In this document: positions 1-7,013 of the stretch, piece after piece
How the letters are laid out: each line of letters starts with the position of its first letter
Position numbering within the stretch: position 1 is the first letter of the stretch
Origin: Myxococcales bacterium
Lineage (GTDB): Bacteria > Myxococcota_A > UBA9160 > SMWR01
NCBI GenBank assembly: GCA_022572485.1
Contig: JACZVU010000051.1
Coordinates: forward strand, 1-15,243
DNA: 15,243 nt
Direction: 5' to 3'
Position numbers and translations under genes: made by a program
The notes under the pieces: generated by a model
The model's input: the letters and a program-made list of their open reading frames with translations, nothing else
Databases searched by the model: none
What the model was told of the DNA's origin: nothing

Positions 1-978
1 AAGAAAGAATAGCGCCATATAACCCGCGAGCTTGAAGAATGCCAAGGAGATCAAGCAGAAGGCCGCGGTGAGGATGTAGAGCTGCAGCACTGCGCTACGC
101 GCCGACCCCACGGATTCGAGCATGCGGTGGTGCATGTGAAGGCGGTCGGCGTTGAAGATTCGCGAACGATTTAGCAAGCGCCGGACCACCGAAAGTGTCG
201 TATCGAGAATCGGCACGGCGAGAGCAAGAACCAGCACGACGAAGGTCAGCAGCGTGACCTGGCGGTAGCCCTCGAGCGCGAGAAGCGAGAGGACGTATCC
301 GATGAAGAGCGCTCCTGTGTCTCCGAGAAAAATCCGAGCGGGCGCAAAATTGAACGGCAAGAAGCCGAGCAGTGCACCGAGCATTGCGACACCCATGCAG
401 ACGCCGAAGGCCTCTCCGGCCTGGGCGGCAAGAAAAGTCAGGGTGGCGACTATGATTGCAGCGACACCGACCGCGAGCCCATCGAGGCCGTCGAGCAGGT
501 TGATTGCATTCGTAATGGTGACGATCCAGAGGATCGTGACGGCCCAACTCAGCCACATCGGAAGAACGAACGAGGTGTGGAAAAACGGCTCCGTGAAGTG
601 ATCGATCTGGTATCCAAACCGGATGGCGAGTACAGCGGCAACGATCTGCACGCTAAACTTTGCCCATGCGTTCATTCCGAAACGGTCGTCGTAAATTCCA
701 GTCGCGAGCATGAGCGCTCCACCCAAGGCCAGCGCAAACAGATGACCCGCGGGAAGTACCGGCTCGATCTGCCGGATCGCCACAGCCAACCCCACCGCAA
801 ATCCCAATCCCACCGCCATGCCTCCAAGAAGCGGCATGTTGGGGCGGCGGTTGATGGAACGCTCGCTCGGGTGATCGGTGATCCCTACGGAGATCGCCAA
901 TCGCTTCACGAGGGGGGTCATCAGGGCAGAAACCCCAAAGGCGACGGCGAGTGGAATCAGGTAGAGGTACGCGTCCAT
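1..978 (-). CDS. WecA/MraY-family polyprenyl-phosphate sugar-1-phosphate transferase (partial)
   Basis: The frame starts at an ATG at 978 and is open to the window edge: 326 codons, C-terminus missing. It is too truncated on the left to show its stop. The product is a multi-pass membrane protein with the glycosyltransferase family 4 signatures: a GIYDDRFG segment (Asp-Asp pair, about residues 92-99), NAINLLDGLDGLA, FNFAPARIFLGDTGALFIGY and a cytoplasmic HMHHR motif near the C-terminus. Enzymes of this family transfer a sugar-1-phosphate from a UDP-sugar to undecaprenyl phosphate on the inner membrane, the first committed step of O-antigen, EPS or teichoic acid synthesis. Its place at the end of an EPS export cluster favours an EPS initiation role rather than MraY of peptidoglycan. 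The sugar specificity cannot be read. The Shine-Dalgarno before 978 is weak (gacgag). It lies 157 bases from the kinase gene, the loosest link apart from one in this cluster. Confidence 0.93.
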   Translation of the reverse strand, partial: MDAYLYLIPLAVAFGVSALMTPLVKRLAISVGITDHPSERSINRRPNMPLLGGMAVGLGFAVGLAVAIRQIEPVLPAGHLFALALGGALMLATGIYDDRFGMNAWAKFSVQIVAAVLAIRFGYQIDHFTEPFFHTSFVLPMWLSWAVTILWIVTITNAINLLDGLDGLAVGVAAIIVATLTFLAAQAGEAFGVCMGVAMLGALLGFLPFNFAPARIFLGDTGALFIGYVLSLLALEGYRQVTLLTFVVLVLALAVPILDTTLSVVRRLLNRSRIFNADRLHMHHRMLESVGSARSAVLQLYILTAAFCLISLAFFKLAGYMALFFL

Positions 979-1135
979 CAACTCGTCAATTCAGTCAAAG
1001 CGCCGCGCGCCGTGGGTTTCTCCCAAGCGAACGTCGCGAAGGGTGCCGGCCAGGATCCAGCGTAGCGAGCGCTCCCCACATACCTGGCTCCTCGCTTCAC
1101 GTGGCGACCGTTGGTTTCTCAATCAGGTAGCTTCA
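979..1135. other. Intergenic stretch between kinase and transferase genes
   Basis: This 157-base gap separates the stop of the BY-kinase-like gene from the start of the transferase gene. Short minus-strand frames of about 28-40 codons cross it, but none has a convincing start, ribosome site or recognisable sequence. I see no terminator-like hairpin followed by a T-run and no clear promoter boxes. It may hold a secondary promoter for the transferase. Confidence 0.4.
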
Positions 1136-1984
1136 CTACCCCACGTAACCGTAGCGCCCTTGGTCGACATCAACGCCGTTGATCAACAACCCCAGGATCC
1201 GCTCTCGATCCAGGGTCTCGAGTACCGCCTCGATATCCGATCGGGTCGTAGTATCCGCTCGAACGACCATCACGATGCCGTCGCAAAAGTCGCTCACGAT
1301 CTTCGCATCCGGCAGGCCGAGCGCGGCCGGCGTATCGATGATGATGCGGTCGTAGCGGCCAGAAACCTCTTCGATCAGTCGGCCCATCTCGAGCGAGCTG
1401 AGTAGCTCCGAGGGGTTGGCGGGCCTGCCGCATACCGGCAGTACATCCAACGCCACACCTTCGGCGGACACAATCGCTTCATCGAGCGAGGAATCACCCG
1501 TGAGCACCTCCGCGAGGCCGGTCTTCGGCTTCAACCCCAACGTGGGATGAACCTTGGGCCGGCGCAGATCGCAGTCGATCAACAGAACGCGCTGCCCCAA
1601 GCTCATGCTGGTGACGATCGCCAGATTGATCGCGCACGTCGTTTTTCCTTCACCCGGAAATGCACTGATGATCGAAATTGTCACAATCGAGTGTTGGCTC
1701 GAAATCGCATCGATACGGCCGCGCAGGGCGCGAAACTGCTCGGCAACGAAGGACTCGGGCTGAAGCAGCGCGATTCGGCGCTTGTTGAGATCCGCAGATC
1801 CATCGGGGCCGGGACGGGGCGCCCAGGCTTTACGGCCCCGCTTCCAGATTGGTTTGCGATCGATGCGCTCCGCAGCGGGACCGACGGGCTCCACTGCCAA
1901 CGGTGCGGGCCGGTTCGATTTGTCGCCGAGCAAGCGCTTGCGGTCTTCTTCGGCGCGCCGAAGAGCGTCGTATACTTTGGCCAT
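1136..1984 (-). CDS. BY-kinase-like P-loop tyrosine autokinase (CpsD/CapB/Wzc-cytoplasmic type)
   Basis: A 282-residue cytoplasmic protein with the signatures of bacterial tyrosine kinases: Walker A FPGEGKTT at residues 109-116, Walker A' LLIDCDL at 134-140 and Walker B IIIDTP at 214-219. The N-terminus (MAKVYDALRRAEED) resembles stand-alone CpsD-like kinases of EPS loci. Such kinases bind the cytoplasmic side of a Wzz-type protein and control chain length through cycles of tyrosine phosphorylation. Here the chain-length protein is a separate gene two positions upstream in the same cluster, as in Gram-positive and PEP-CTERM loci. The usual tyrosine-rich tail is very short: only Tyr278 and Tyr280 lie in the final residues (GRYGYVG). 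The start has a GGAGAAGG-type ribosome site about 8-9 bases upstream. It lies 20 bases after the AAA ATPase gene. MinD/ParA-like ATPases share the fold, but the context and the PGEGKTT motif favour the kinase family. Confidence 0.92.
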   Translation of the reverse strand: MAKVYDALRRAEEDRKRLLGDKSNRPAPLAVEPVGPAAERIDRKPIWKRGRKAWAPRPGPDGSADLNKRRIALLQPESFVAEQFRALRGRIDAISSQHSIVTISIISAFPGEGKTTCAINLAIVTSMSLGQRVLLIDCDLRRPKVHPTLGLKPKTGLAEVLTGDSSLDEAIVSAEGVALDVLPVCGRPANPSELLSSLEMGRLIEEVSGRYDRIIIDTPAALGLPDAKIVSDFCDGIVMVVRADTTTRSDIEAVLETLDRERILGLLINGVDVDQGRYGYVG

Positions 1985-2004
1985 CTACTGCGCCTTCTCC
2001 CGGC

Positions 2005-2892
2005 TCATCGAAAGAGGCCCAACCAACCGCGCTTCCGCTGGCGGGAGCCACGGCCTCGACCATTCGGTTTGCCTGTCGCTGGATCCTGGTTCAAGTGCAG
2101 ATCGTTCGCCACTTCGCGGACGATCTCTGCGTCCAGGGTAAGCTGATCGCGCCCGTAACCGGTCAAGAGCGATCCATCACACACCACGTTCACGAGGCGA
2201 GGCACGCCACCCGTAACCGCGAAGAGTTCGCGAAACGCAGAGCGCTTGAAAATCCCCTTCCCCGTGTACCCAGCGAGTCGAAGTCGCTCCTCGACATAGA
2301 ACTCCAATTCGGCGGCATCGAAGGGCTTCAGCTCGTGACGCAAAACGATGCGCTGCCGCAGTTGGCGCAGGTCATCACGGTCGAGCATCTCGCTGAGCTC
2401 CGGTTGCCCGACCAGCAGGATCTGAATCAGCTTGGAGTTCGGCGTTTCGAGATTGGAAAGCAGCCGGACCTCCTCGAGCATCTCGGGAGAGAGATTCTGC
2501 GCTTCGTCGATGATCAAGAGCACCGTCCGATCCTTCTTCAAGCGATCGATCAGATAGTGATTCAGCGCCAGGAGGTATCCCGCCTTGCTGGTGCATACCT
2601 CTTTGATCCCGAGGTCATCAAAGAGCAGCTCGAAGAAATCGAGCGGCTCGAGGCAGGAATTGAAGATGTAGGCGGAATCGGTGCTCGTATCGAGTTGTGC
2701 GAGCAGGGCGTGGAGCAGGGTCGTCTTGCCTGTTCCAACCTCTCCCGTGAGCATCACGAAACCCTTACGGGAGCGCACACCGTAGACGAGGGTGGCGAGC
2801 CCCTCCCGATGGGTCTCACCCAAATAGAGAAATGCGGGATCGGGCGTCATCTCGAACGGCGGATGGATCAGGCCGTAAAATGCACGATACAT
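2005..2892 (-). CDS. XrtA/PEP-CTERM-locus AAA ATPase (ExeA/GspA-like)
   Basis: A 295-residue ATPase beginning MYRAFYGLIHPPFEMTPDP, the opening typical of the ExeA/GspA-like 'secretion ATPase' family that recurs in PEP-CTERM/exosortase EPS loci. Walker A GEVGTGKTT lies at residues 50-58, Walker B LLIIDE at 125-130 and a sensor-like ILLVGQPEL near 158-166. The C-terminal 25 residues are basic and end in RKRGWLGLFR; this could touch the membrane, but no transmembrane segment is visible. The family's exact role is not established; it is thought to energise or organise EPS assembly or export. The gene starts 6 bases after the chain-length gene's stop, and a G-rich ribosome site (GGGGGGAT, minus strand) overlaps that stop, so translation is probably coupled. 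Confidence 0.93.
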   Translation of the reverse strand: MYRAFYGLIHPPFEMTPDPAFLYLGETHREGLATLVYGVRSRKGFVMLTGEVGTGKTTLLHALLAQLDTSTDSAYIFNSCLEPLDFFELLFDDLGIKEVCTSKAGYLLALNHYLIDRLKKDRTVLLIIDEAQNLSPEMLEEVRLLSNLETPNSKLIQILLVGQPELSEMLDRDDLRQLRQRIVLRHELKPFDAAELEFYVEERLRLAGYTGKGIFKRSAFRELFAVTGGVPRLVNVVCDGSLLTGYGRDQLTLDAEIVREVANDLHLNQDPATGKPNGRGRGSRQRKRGWLGLFR

Positions 2893-2898
2893 GGGCGC

Positions 2899-4545
2899 CT
2901 ATCCCCCCGCGCCCACGGCTGTGCGGGTTTCAGGGGGGACCGATTCACCCGCGACCGGTTCTTCAAGGGTCGAATCGCGGCTGAGAAAGGCCGGCACGCC
3001 ATTGACCCAGAAATAGTTCGCTGCGCCGCCCGCGAGCACAAAGCAGGTCACGAACGCAACGCCCAGAGAAGTCTTGATCCGGCTGCGGCGAAGCGCGGCG
3101 AGATCGGCCTCGAGCAGGATCTTCGGGATCGCCGCGAGAACCGGAATCGAGACGGCCGTCTGGAGCTGGAGGGCACTGTGCAGCGACAAGTCCAGGCTCT
3201 CCCGCATGATTCCGGCACCCACCCCGACCGCAACCGCAAAGATGGATCCGAAAATCATGATCAGGAGGCGATTGGGTGCAACCGCCTCGGGCGCGATGAA
3301 TGCGGTCTCCAGTACGCGAAACTGTTCGCCGAGCTGACGCCTCTCGAGTTGAGCCTGAATCATCGCCTCGAGCTGTCGGTTGCTGAAATCCTGATAGCTG
3401 TCGAAGAGGTGGCGGTACTCGCGCTCCAGGCCGTCAAGAATTTCGGCAACTGCGGGCGTCTGCGCCAGCTGCATCTGGAGCTCGCTCACGGCCGCCTGGA
3501 GTCTTGCGATTTCATCTTCGGCAGCCCCCTTGCGCAACACCGCGCGTCGCCGCTCGGCCTCAGCGCTCTGCTGGGAGTAGCTAAGGCCCCGATCACCGTC
3601 ACCGACATTTTCGACCTTGCCGCGTGCGATGGCCTGCTCGAGCGTTTCGATCTCCAATTTCACCTTGAGAACATCCGGATGCTTGTCGGTAAATCCCTTC
3701 GCGCGGTACTCCGCGATCAGCAGATCCAGAACCTTGAGCCGGTTTTCGGGTGTCATCTCTCCAATCGCGGCGGGAGCGTTGTTGACCTGGCTGCGGTAGA
3801 AGCCCTCGTCGCTGATCGCCTCGGCGAGGGAGCGCTGGGCGAACGCCCTGTCGGTCACCAGGCGCTCCAAGCGGCGCTGTGTGGTCACCATATCTTCGGG
3901 CAAGCGGCCAGAGTTCGCGTTCTTGACCTCAGCAATCCGCCCTTCGATTTTCCGAATTCGCGCTGCGAGCCGAGCGAGTTCGTCGTCAATGAACTCGAGG
4001 CTCTTTTGTGAAAGCGTGATCCGATTTTCGATGTGTTGTTCGATGAAGTCATTCGAAATCCGCTGGGTAACCTGCATCGCGATCTGGGCGTCTCGATGGG
4101 TGAAGGAGATCCTGAACTGGTTGATCTCCTCATCGGAGCGCCGGCGCCCCACTCCCTGGCCGAGTTCAGAGGTCACGGGCTCAACGCCAACATCATCGCG
4201 CATCATATCGATGATCTGCTCACGCACCATGTACTGGGACTCATCGACGTAGAGGTCCAGATCGTAGATGATCTTCGAAAGCCTCCCACGACTCAAGATC
4301 TGCGCGGTCATCAGGTACAGACGATTGTTGAGATCGCTCTCGGGAACACCGGCCGCAACCAACGCTGGATCGACAGTCTGTGGTGTAACGAAAACGGTCG
4401 CATAACTCTCGTACTGATTCGGAAGCGCCATCGCGATCCAATAGATGGCGAGCGCGATCCCGAGCGACGTCGCAGCCATCACCTTGGCACGACGGCGCAC
4501 GATACTCCACAGATCAGCGAGCTGTATTCCACCCTCGATGTTCAT
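2899..4545 (-). CDS. Wzz-type chain-length determinant protein, PEP-CTERM-locus subfamily
   Basis: A 548-residue inner-membrane protein. The N-terminus (about 1-20) is cytoplasmic, followed by a membrane segment at about 22-40 (VMAATSLGIALAIYWIAMAL). A long periplasmic region at about 41-425 has extended heptad-rich, charged helices (for example around residues 180-420), as expected of the coiled-coil arm of Wzz/GumC proteins. A second membrane segment lies at about 427-447 and a third at about 493-514 (SLGVAFVTCFVLAGGAANYF). No kinase domain is fused; the kinase is a separate downstream gene. The role is control of EPS polymer length and contact with the export channel. The start is the ATG at 4545 with GAGGG four bases upstream. 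The preceding 158-base gap may carry its own promoter. Confidence 0.93.
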   Translation of the reverse strand: MNIEGGIQLADLWSIVRRRAKVMAATSLGIALAIYWIAMALPNQYESYATVFVTPQTVDPALVAAGVPESDLNNRLYLMTAQILSRGRLSKIIYDLDLYVDESQYMVREQIIDMMRDDVGVEPVTSELGQGVGRRRSDEEINQFRISFTHRDAQIAMQVTQRISNDFIEQHIENRITLSQKSLEFIDDELARLAARIRKIEGRIAEVKNANSGRLPEDMVTTQRRLERLVTDRAFAQRSLAEAISDEGFYRSQVNNAPAAIGEMTPENRLKVLDLLIAEYRAKGFTDKHPDVLKVKLEIETLEQAIARGKVENVGDGDRGLSYSQQSAEAERRRAVLRKGAAEDEIARLQAAVSELQMQLAQTPAVAEILDGLEREYRHLFDSYQDFSNRQLEAMIQAQLERRQLGEQFRVLETAFIAPEAVAPNRLLIMIFGSIFAVAVGVGAGIMRESLDLSLHSALQLQTAVSIPVLAAIPKILLEADLAALRRSRIKTSLGVAFVTCFVLAGGAANYFWVNGVPAFLSRDSTLEEPVAGESVPPETRTAVGAGG

Positions 4546-4703
4546 GAAACCCTCGCCCGGCTAGCAGACTGCGGAAAAAGTGATTTCGGCCAACTGGAAG
4601 CGCCACGGATCAGTGGATTTCCTCGCGAGACCCCGGGACCCGAAGTGAGATGCGGTGGTCAGTGCGAGTTTCGTCATGTCTCGTAACCGTTTTCCGCAGC
4701 CTC
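4546..4703 (-). promoter_or_regulatory. Intergenic region with a long-range inverted repeat
   Basis: This 158-base gap lies between the outer-membrane protein's stop and the chain-length gene's start, and is one of only two sizeable gaps in the left cluster. It contains a perfect 10-base inverted repeat (ctgcggaaaa at 4569-4578 and ttttccgcag at 4690-4699) and a GC-rich core with ctcgcgag and ccccggg palindromes. It plausibly carries an internal promoter or an mRNA processing site, but I could not place convincing promoter boxes of either the sigma-70 or the sigma-54 type. Confidence 0.35.
4569..4699. repeat. 10-base perfect inverted repeat, arms 111 bases apart
   Basis: The left arm ctgcggaaaa (4569-4578) and right arm ttttccgcag (4690-4699) are exact reverse complements and nearly fill the intergenic gap. 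In the transcript they could close a large stem-loop; in DNA they could be paired protein sites. The function is unknown. Confidence 0.6.
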
Positions 4704-6341
4704 CTAAAAGTGGAAGGGATCGAAATCGTAGCGAAAGCCCAAGATCACGAGCACGTTCTCGAAGGTCGCATTGGTCCGCGTGGAGCCACGGTCCGTATCT
4801 TGGTGCTGATAGCCGACGCGCAGCGAGACCGTACCCCGACGCGAAGTCCGGTAGGCGGCTCGTCCGGACACTCGCCAGTATTCGGTATCGACCACGTTAT
4901 TGGTTGTGCTGGTAACCAGAGCCGTGCTGGTGATGACATCGAACCCGCCAACGTCCGTGCCATCGATGACCAGATGGGTATTTGAAATGTTGTTGGGAGA
5001 TTTGCGCTGCACCCAGTTGCCGGTCACCCGCAGATCCCAGCGACGCGTCGGGGTCCAGACGGTCTCGACCAATACGCGGTCCGCGATCGCACTGGATCCG
5101 AGACTGGTCGCCGCCGAACTGCTCCGGGTGTAACTTGCACGCGATGACAGCTCTGGGAACCAGCGATGAGAGATGCTGGCCTCGCCGAACACGGTGATCT
5201 GCGTGTCGCTCTCCCCGCTGTTGCCAAACAGAAAATTGAGAGGGACGGTTCCCGCGCCAGAAATCGTATTGGCGGCCGCCTCAAATGCCGAGTTTCCGGG
5301 GTCCGCATCGACGACCACGTTGAACGAACAGTTCGACTGATCAAATACCGTTTGGCCGCTCACCGTACCCGTTAGGCAGCTCGTATCTTCCGGAATCAAC
5401 ACGCTACCCGCAGCAATCGTAGCGCTGCCCAGAAGTGGAATCCCGTTGAGATCCTGCACGTCGGAGGGCACCCTCAGACCGATCGCTTCGTACGCCTGCG
5501 CGATGGTCTTCATGCTCGTCACCAACTGGTGGGGATAGAGGTTCTCCGATCGGGGACGGTCATTTTCCTGATCGGTGTAGACCACTGCCGGACCGATCCG
5601 AACGGTGAATTCGGTGTCTCGACTGAAGTTGTGGATCCAGGAGCCGGTGAGCTGAAAGATGAAGGTGTCGGCTCGAGGCTGCCCGATAACGCCATCGAAG
5701 CGCTGCCAGGTTGCGCCTCCGCCAAGACCCAGCTGATCCCGCGCGGTGAACGAGTGCACCACGTTCGCAAAACCGGAAACCGAGTTGCTCTTGGAGGTAT
5801 TGGCGCGTTCTGAATCGAGGAAATCGTGGGTGACCGTGAATTCACCCTGGGTGCGCGCGCTGAAGTCGTGGAATACCGAGGCGCTTGCGGTATTCCGGTA
5901 GACGTCCTTGCGCTGAATTTCGATTTCCGGAACGGGTTCGAGATCGTTTCCAGAGGCATCCTTGTTCGCAATGAGCGGCCCTCGATTGAGGGATTGGACG
6001 ATCCGAAAATTCTCGGACAGCCTCAGGAGCGTTCGATCGCTGAGCTGATAGTCGAGGGCACCGTGCGCAAAATGCGATAGATCGTCAGCGTCCGTCCAGC
6101 TCACAAATTTCTCGTAGACGGGGTTGTAGGAAATGTTGTAGGACAACTTCGGGGTTTCGTCGCGAATCCGGACCGTGGGCCCAAATCGGAACGATGCGTC
6201 GTCCTTCGTATTTTTGTCCGTTCGGAAGATATTGTCGTCGTAGCCGACCGTAGTCGTCACCGAAAGGTCTAGCTCGGCCGCCTTCGCGACTCCTACGAAA
6301 CCAACCAGAATGAGTATCCATGACGCGCGTACATACAACAT
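4704..6341 (-). CDS. Outer-membrane beta-barrel protein of the PEP-CTERM EPS locus
   Basis: A protein of 545 residues. A signal peptide covers about residues 1-21 (MLYVRASWILILVGFVGVAKA), followed by mature sequence beginning AELDLSVTTTVGYDDNIF. Alternating hydrophobic strands run throughout and the last residue is Phe (RYDFDPFHF), the hallmark of a BAM-inserted barrel. It resembles the hypothetical outer-membrane proteins that accompany PEP-CTERM EPS loci and is likely to help EPS cross or attach to the outer membrane. A long Gly/Ser/Ala-rich insert at about residues 262-374 contains two cysteines (322 and 338) that could form a disulfide. I chose the ATG at 6341 because it has an AGGGGG ribosome site 4 bases upstream and gives a clean signal peptide. 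A GTG at 6374, overlapping the previous stop as GTGA, would add 11 residues. The precise transport role is inferred. Confidence 0.88.
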   Translation of the reverse strand: MLYVRASWILILVGFVGVAKAAELDLSVTTTVGYDDNIFRTDKNTKDDASFRFGPTVRIRDETPKLSYNISYNPVYEKFVSWTDADDLSHFAHGALDYQLSDRTLLRLSENFRIVQSLNRGPLIANKDASGNDLEPVPEIEIQRKDVYRNTASASVFHDFSARTQGEFTVTHDFLDSERANTSKSNSVSGFANVVHSFTARDQLGLGGGATWQRFDGVIGQPRADTFIFQLTGSWIHNFSRDTEFTVRIGPAVVYTDQENDRPRSENLYPHQLVTSMKTIAQAYEAIGLRVPSDVQDLNGIPLLGSATIAAGSVLIPEDTSCLTGTVSGQTVFDQSNCSFNVVVDADPGNSAFEAAANTISGAGTVPLNFLFGNSGESDTQITVFGEASISHRWFPELSSRASYTRSSSAATSLGSSAIADRVLVETVWTPTRRWDLRVTGNWVQRKSPNNISNTHLVIDGTDVGGFDVITSTALVTSTTNNVVDTEYWRVSGRAAYRTSRRGTVSLRVGYQHQDTDRGSTRTNATFENVLVILGFRYDFDPFHF

Positions 6342-6344
6342 CGG

Positions 6345-6351
6345 ACCCCCT
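6345..6351 (-). promoter_or_regulatory. Ribosome binding site deciding the barrel protein start
   Basis: On the minus strand this reads agggggt, ending three bases before the ATG at 6341. It lies inside the extension that would be coded if translation began at the GTG at 6374, so it argues for the shorter protein. Confidence 0.6.
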
Positions 6352-6370
6352 AGACCCCTTGCTTTGGCTG

Positions 6371-7006
6371 TCACTCTGGAACGATGATCGTGTCACCACT
6401 GCGAAGCACGATGTTCGTGCCTGGCGCCCGCCCCTTGATGTAGGCGTTGTAGTCGAATCGGAATTCGATCTCGCTGCCATCGGGCTGACGCCGCACGATT
6501 CGAACGTCCCTTGTGTTTGCAAAGAGCGCAAAACCACCCATTGTCGCGATCGCCTCGAGAACGCGGAGGTCGTTCATGAGCGGTATCTGACCGTTGCGCT
6601 GGACCGCTCCGATCACGTTCACGTATTTGCTGTTCATCTCGAGCACGATCACGGTGACGTCGGGCGCCGTGATGAATTCGGAAAGCTCCCTCGTGAGAAC
6701 CTCCTTGATCTCCATCGCCTGGAGCCCCCCTGCCTGCACGTCGTCCACGAGCGGAACCGAGATCTTCCCATCGGAGCGAACGGGAACCACCACGCTCAAC
6801 TCTTCATTTTTCCATACGCTGATTTGGAGAACGTCTTGGACGCCGACCACATAGCCCGACCGATCCATGGGATCGGGGTCGAGCGGCGGCGGGCTGAGGT
6901 TGCGAGATTGACAACCCCAGAGAGATCCCATCAGCAAAAAAGCAAACAGCACCGCGCCGTGCCGCGCCGCCACCCCACGCATCGAGTACTTCATCTTCGA
7001 TTCCAT
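6371..7006 (-). CDS. Polysaccharide export lipoprotein (Wza-like, Poly_export + SLBB)
   Basis: A 211-residue lipoprotein. The signal peptide ends in a lipobox-like LWGC (Cys about residue 32), so the mature protein is anchored by a lipid. A Poly_export domain follows, opening with YVVGVQDVLQISVWKNEEL and VVPVRSDGKISVPLVDDVQAGG, then one SLBB-type segment (KYVNVIGAVQRNGQIPL through FALFANTRDVRIVRR), ending at GDTIIVPE. It is much shorter than E. coli Wza (about 380 residues), having one SLBB repeat and no C-terminal membrane-spanning helix; this compact form is usual for the PEP-CTERM-locus export protein. It probably cooperates with the adjacent beta-barrel, which could supply the outer-membrane pore. 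The gene lies 7 bases after the regulator. The ATG at 6994 is an alternative start giving a shorter signal peptide. Confidence 0.92.
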   Translation of the reverse strand: MESKMKYSMRGVAARHGAVLFAFLLMGSLWGCQSRNLSPPPLDPDPMDRSGYVVGVQDVLQISVWKNEELSVVVPVRSDGKISVPLVDDVQAGGLQAMEIKEVLTRELSEFITAPDVTVIVLEMNSKYVNVIGAVQRNGQIPLMNDLRVLEAIATMGGFALFANTRDVRIVRRQPDGSEIEFRFDYNAYIKGRAPGTNIVLRSGDTIIVPE

Positions 7007-7013
7007 TTCGAAC

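Noticed and set aside
979..1135. A small minus-strand gene of about 28-40 codons in the gap before the transferase
   Set aside because: All three frames are short, starts are arbitrary, and no ribosome site or recognisable sequence supports one.
1849..4011. A 720-codon open frame on the plus strand opposite the kinase, ATPase and chain-length genes
   Set aside because: It lies antisense to three genes with clear family motifs, has no recognisable domain and reflects GC-rich codon bias in the opposite strand.
6342..6374. GTG at 6374 as start of the barrel protein, overlapping the previous stop as GTGA
   Set aside because: The ATG at 6341 has an AGGGGG ribosome site and gives a standard signal peptide; the extra 11 residues would spoil its N-terminus. 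Not fully excluded.
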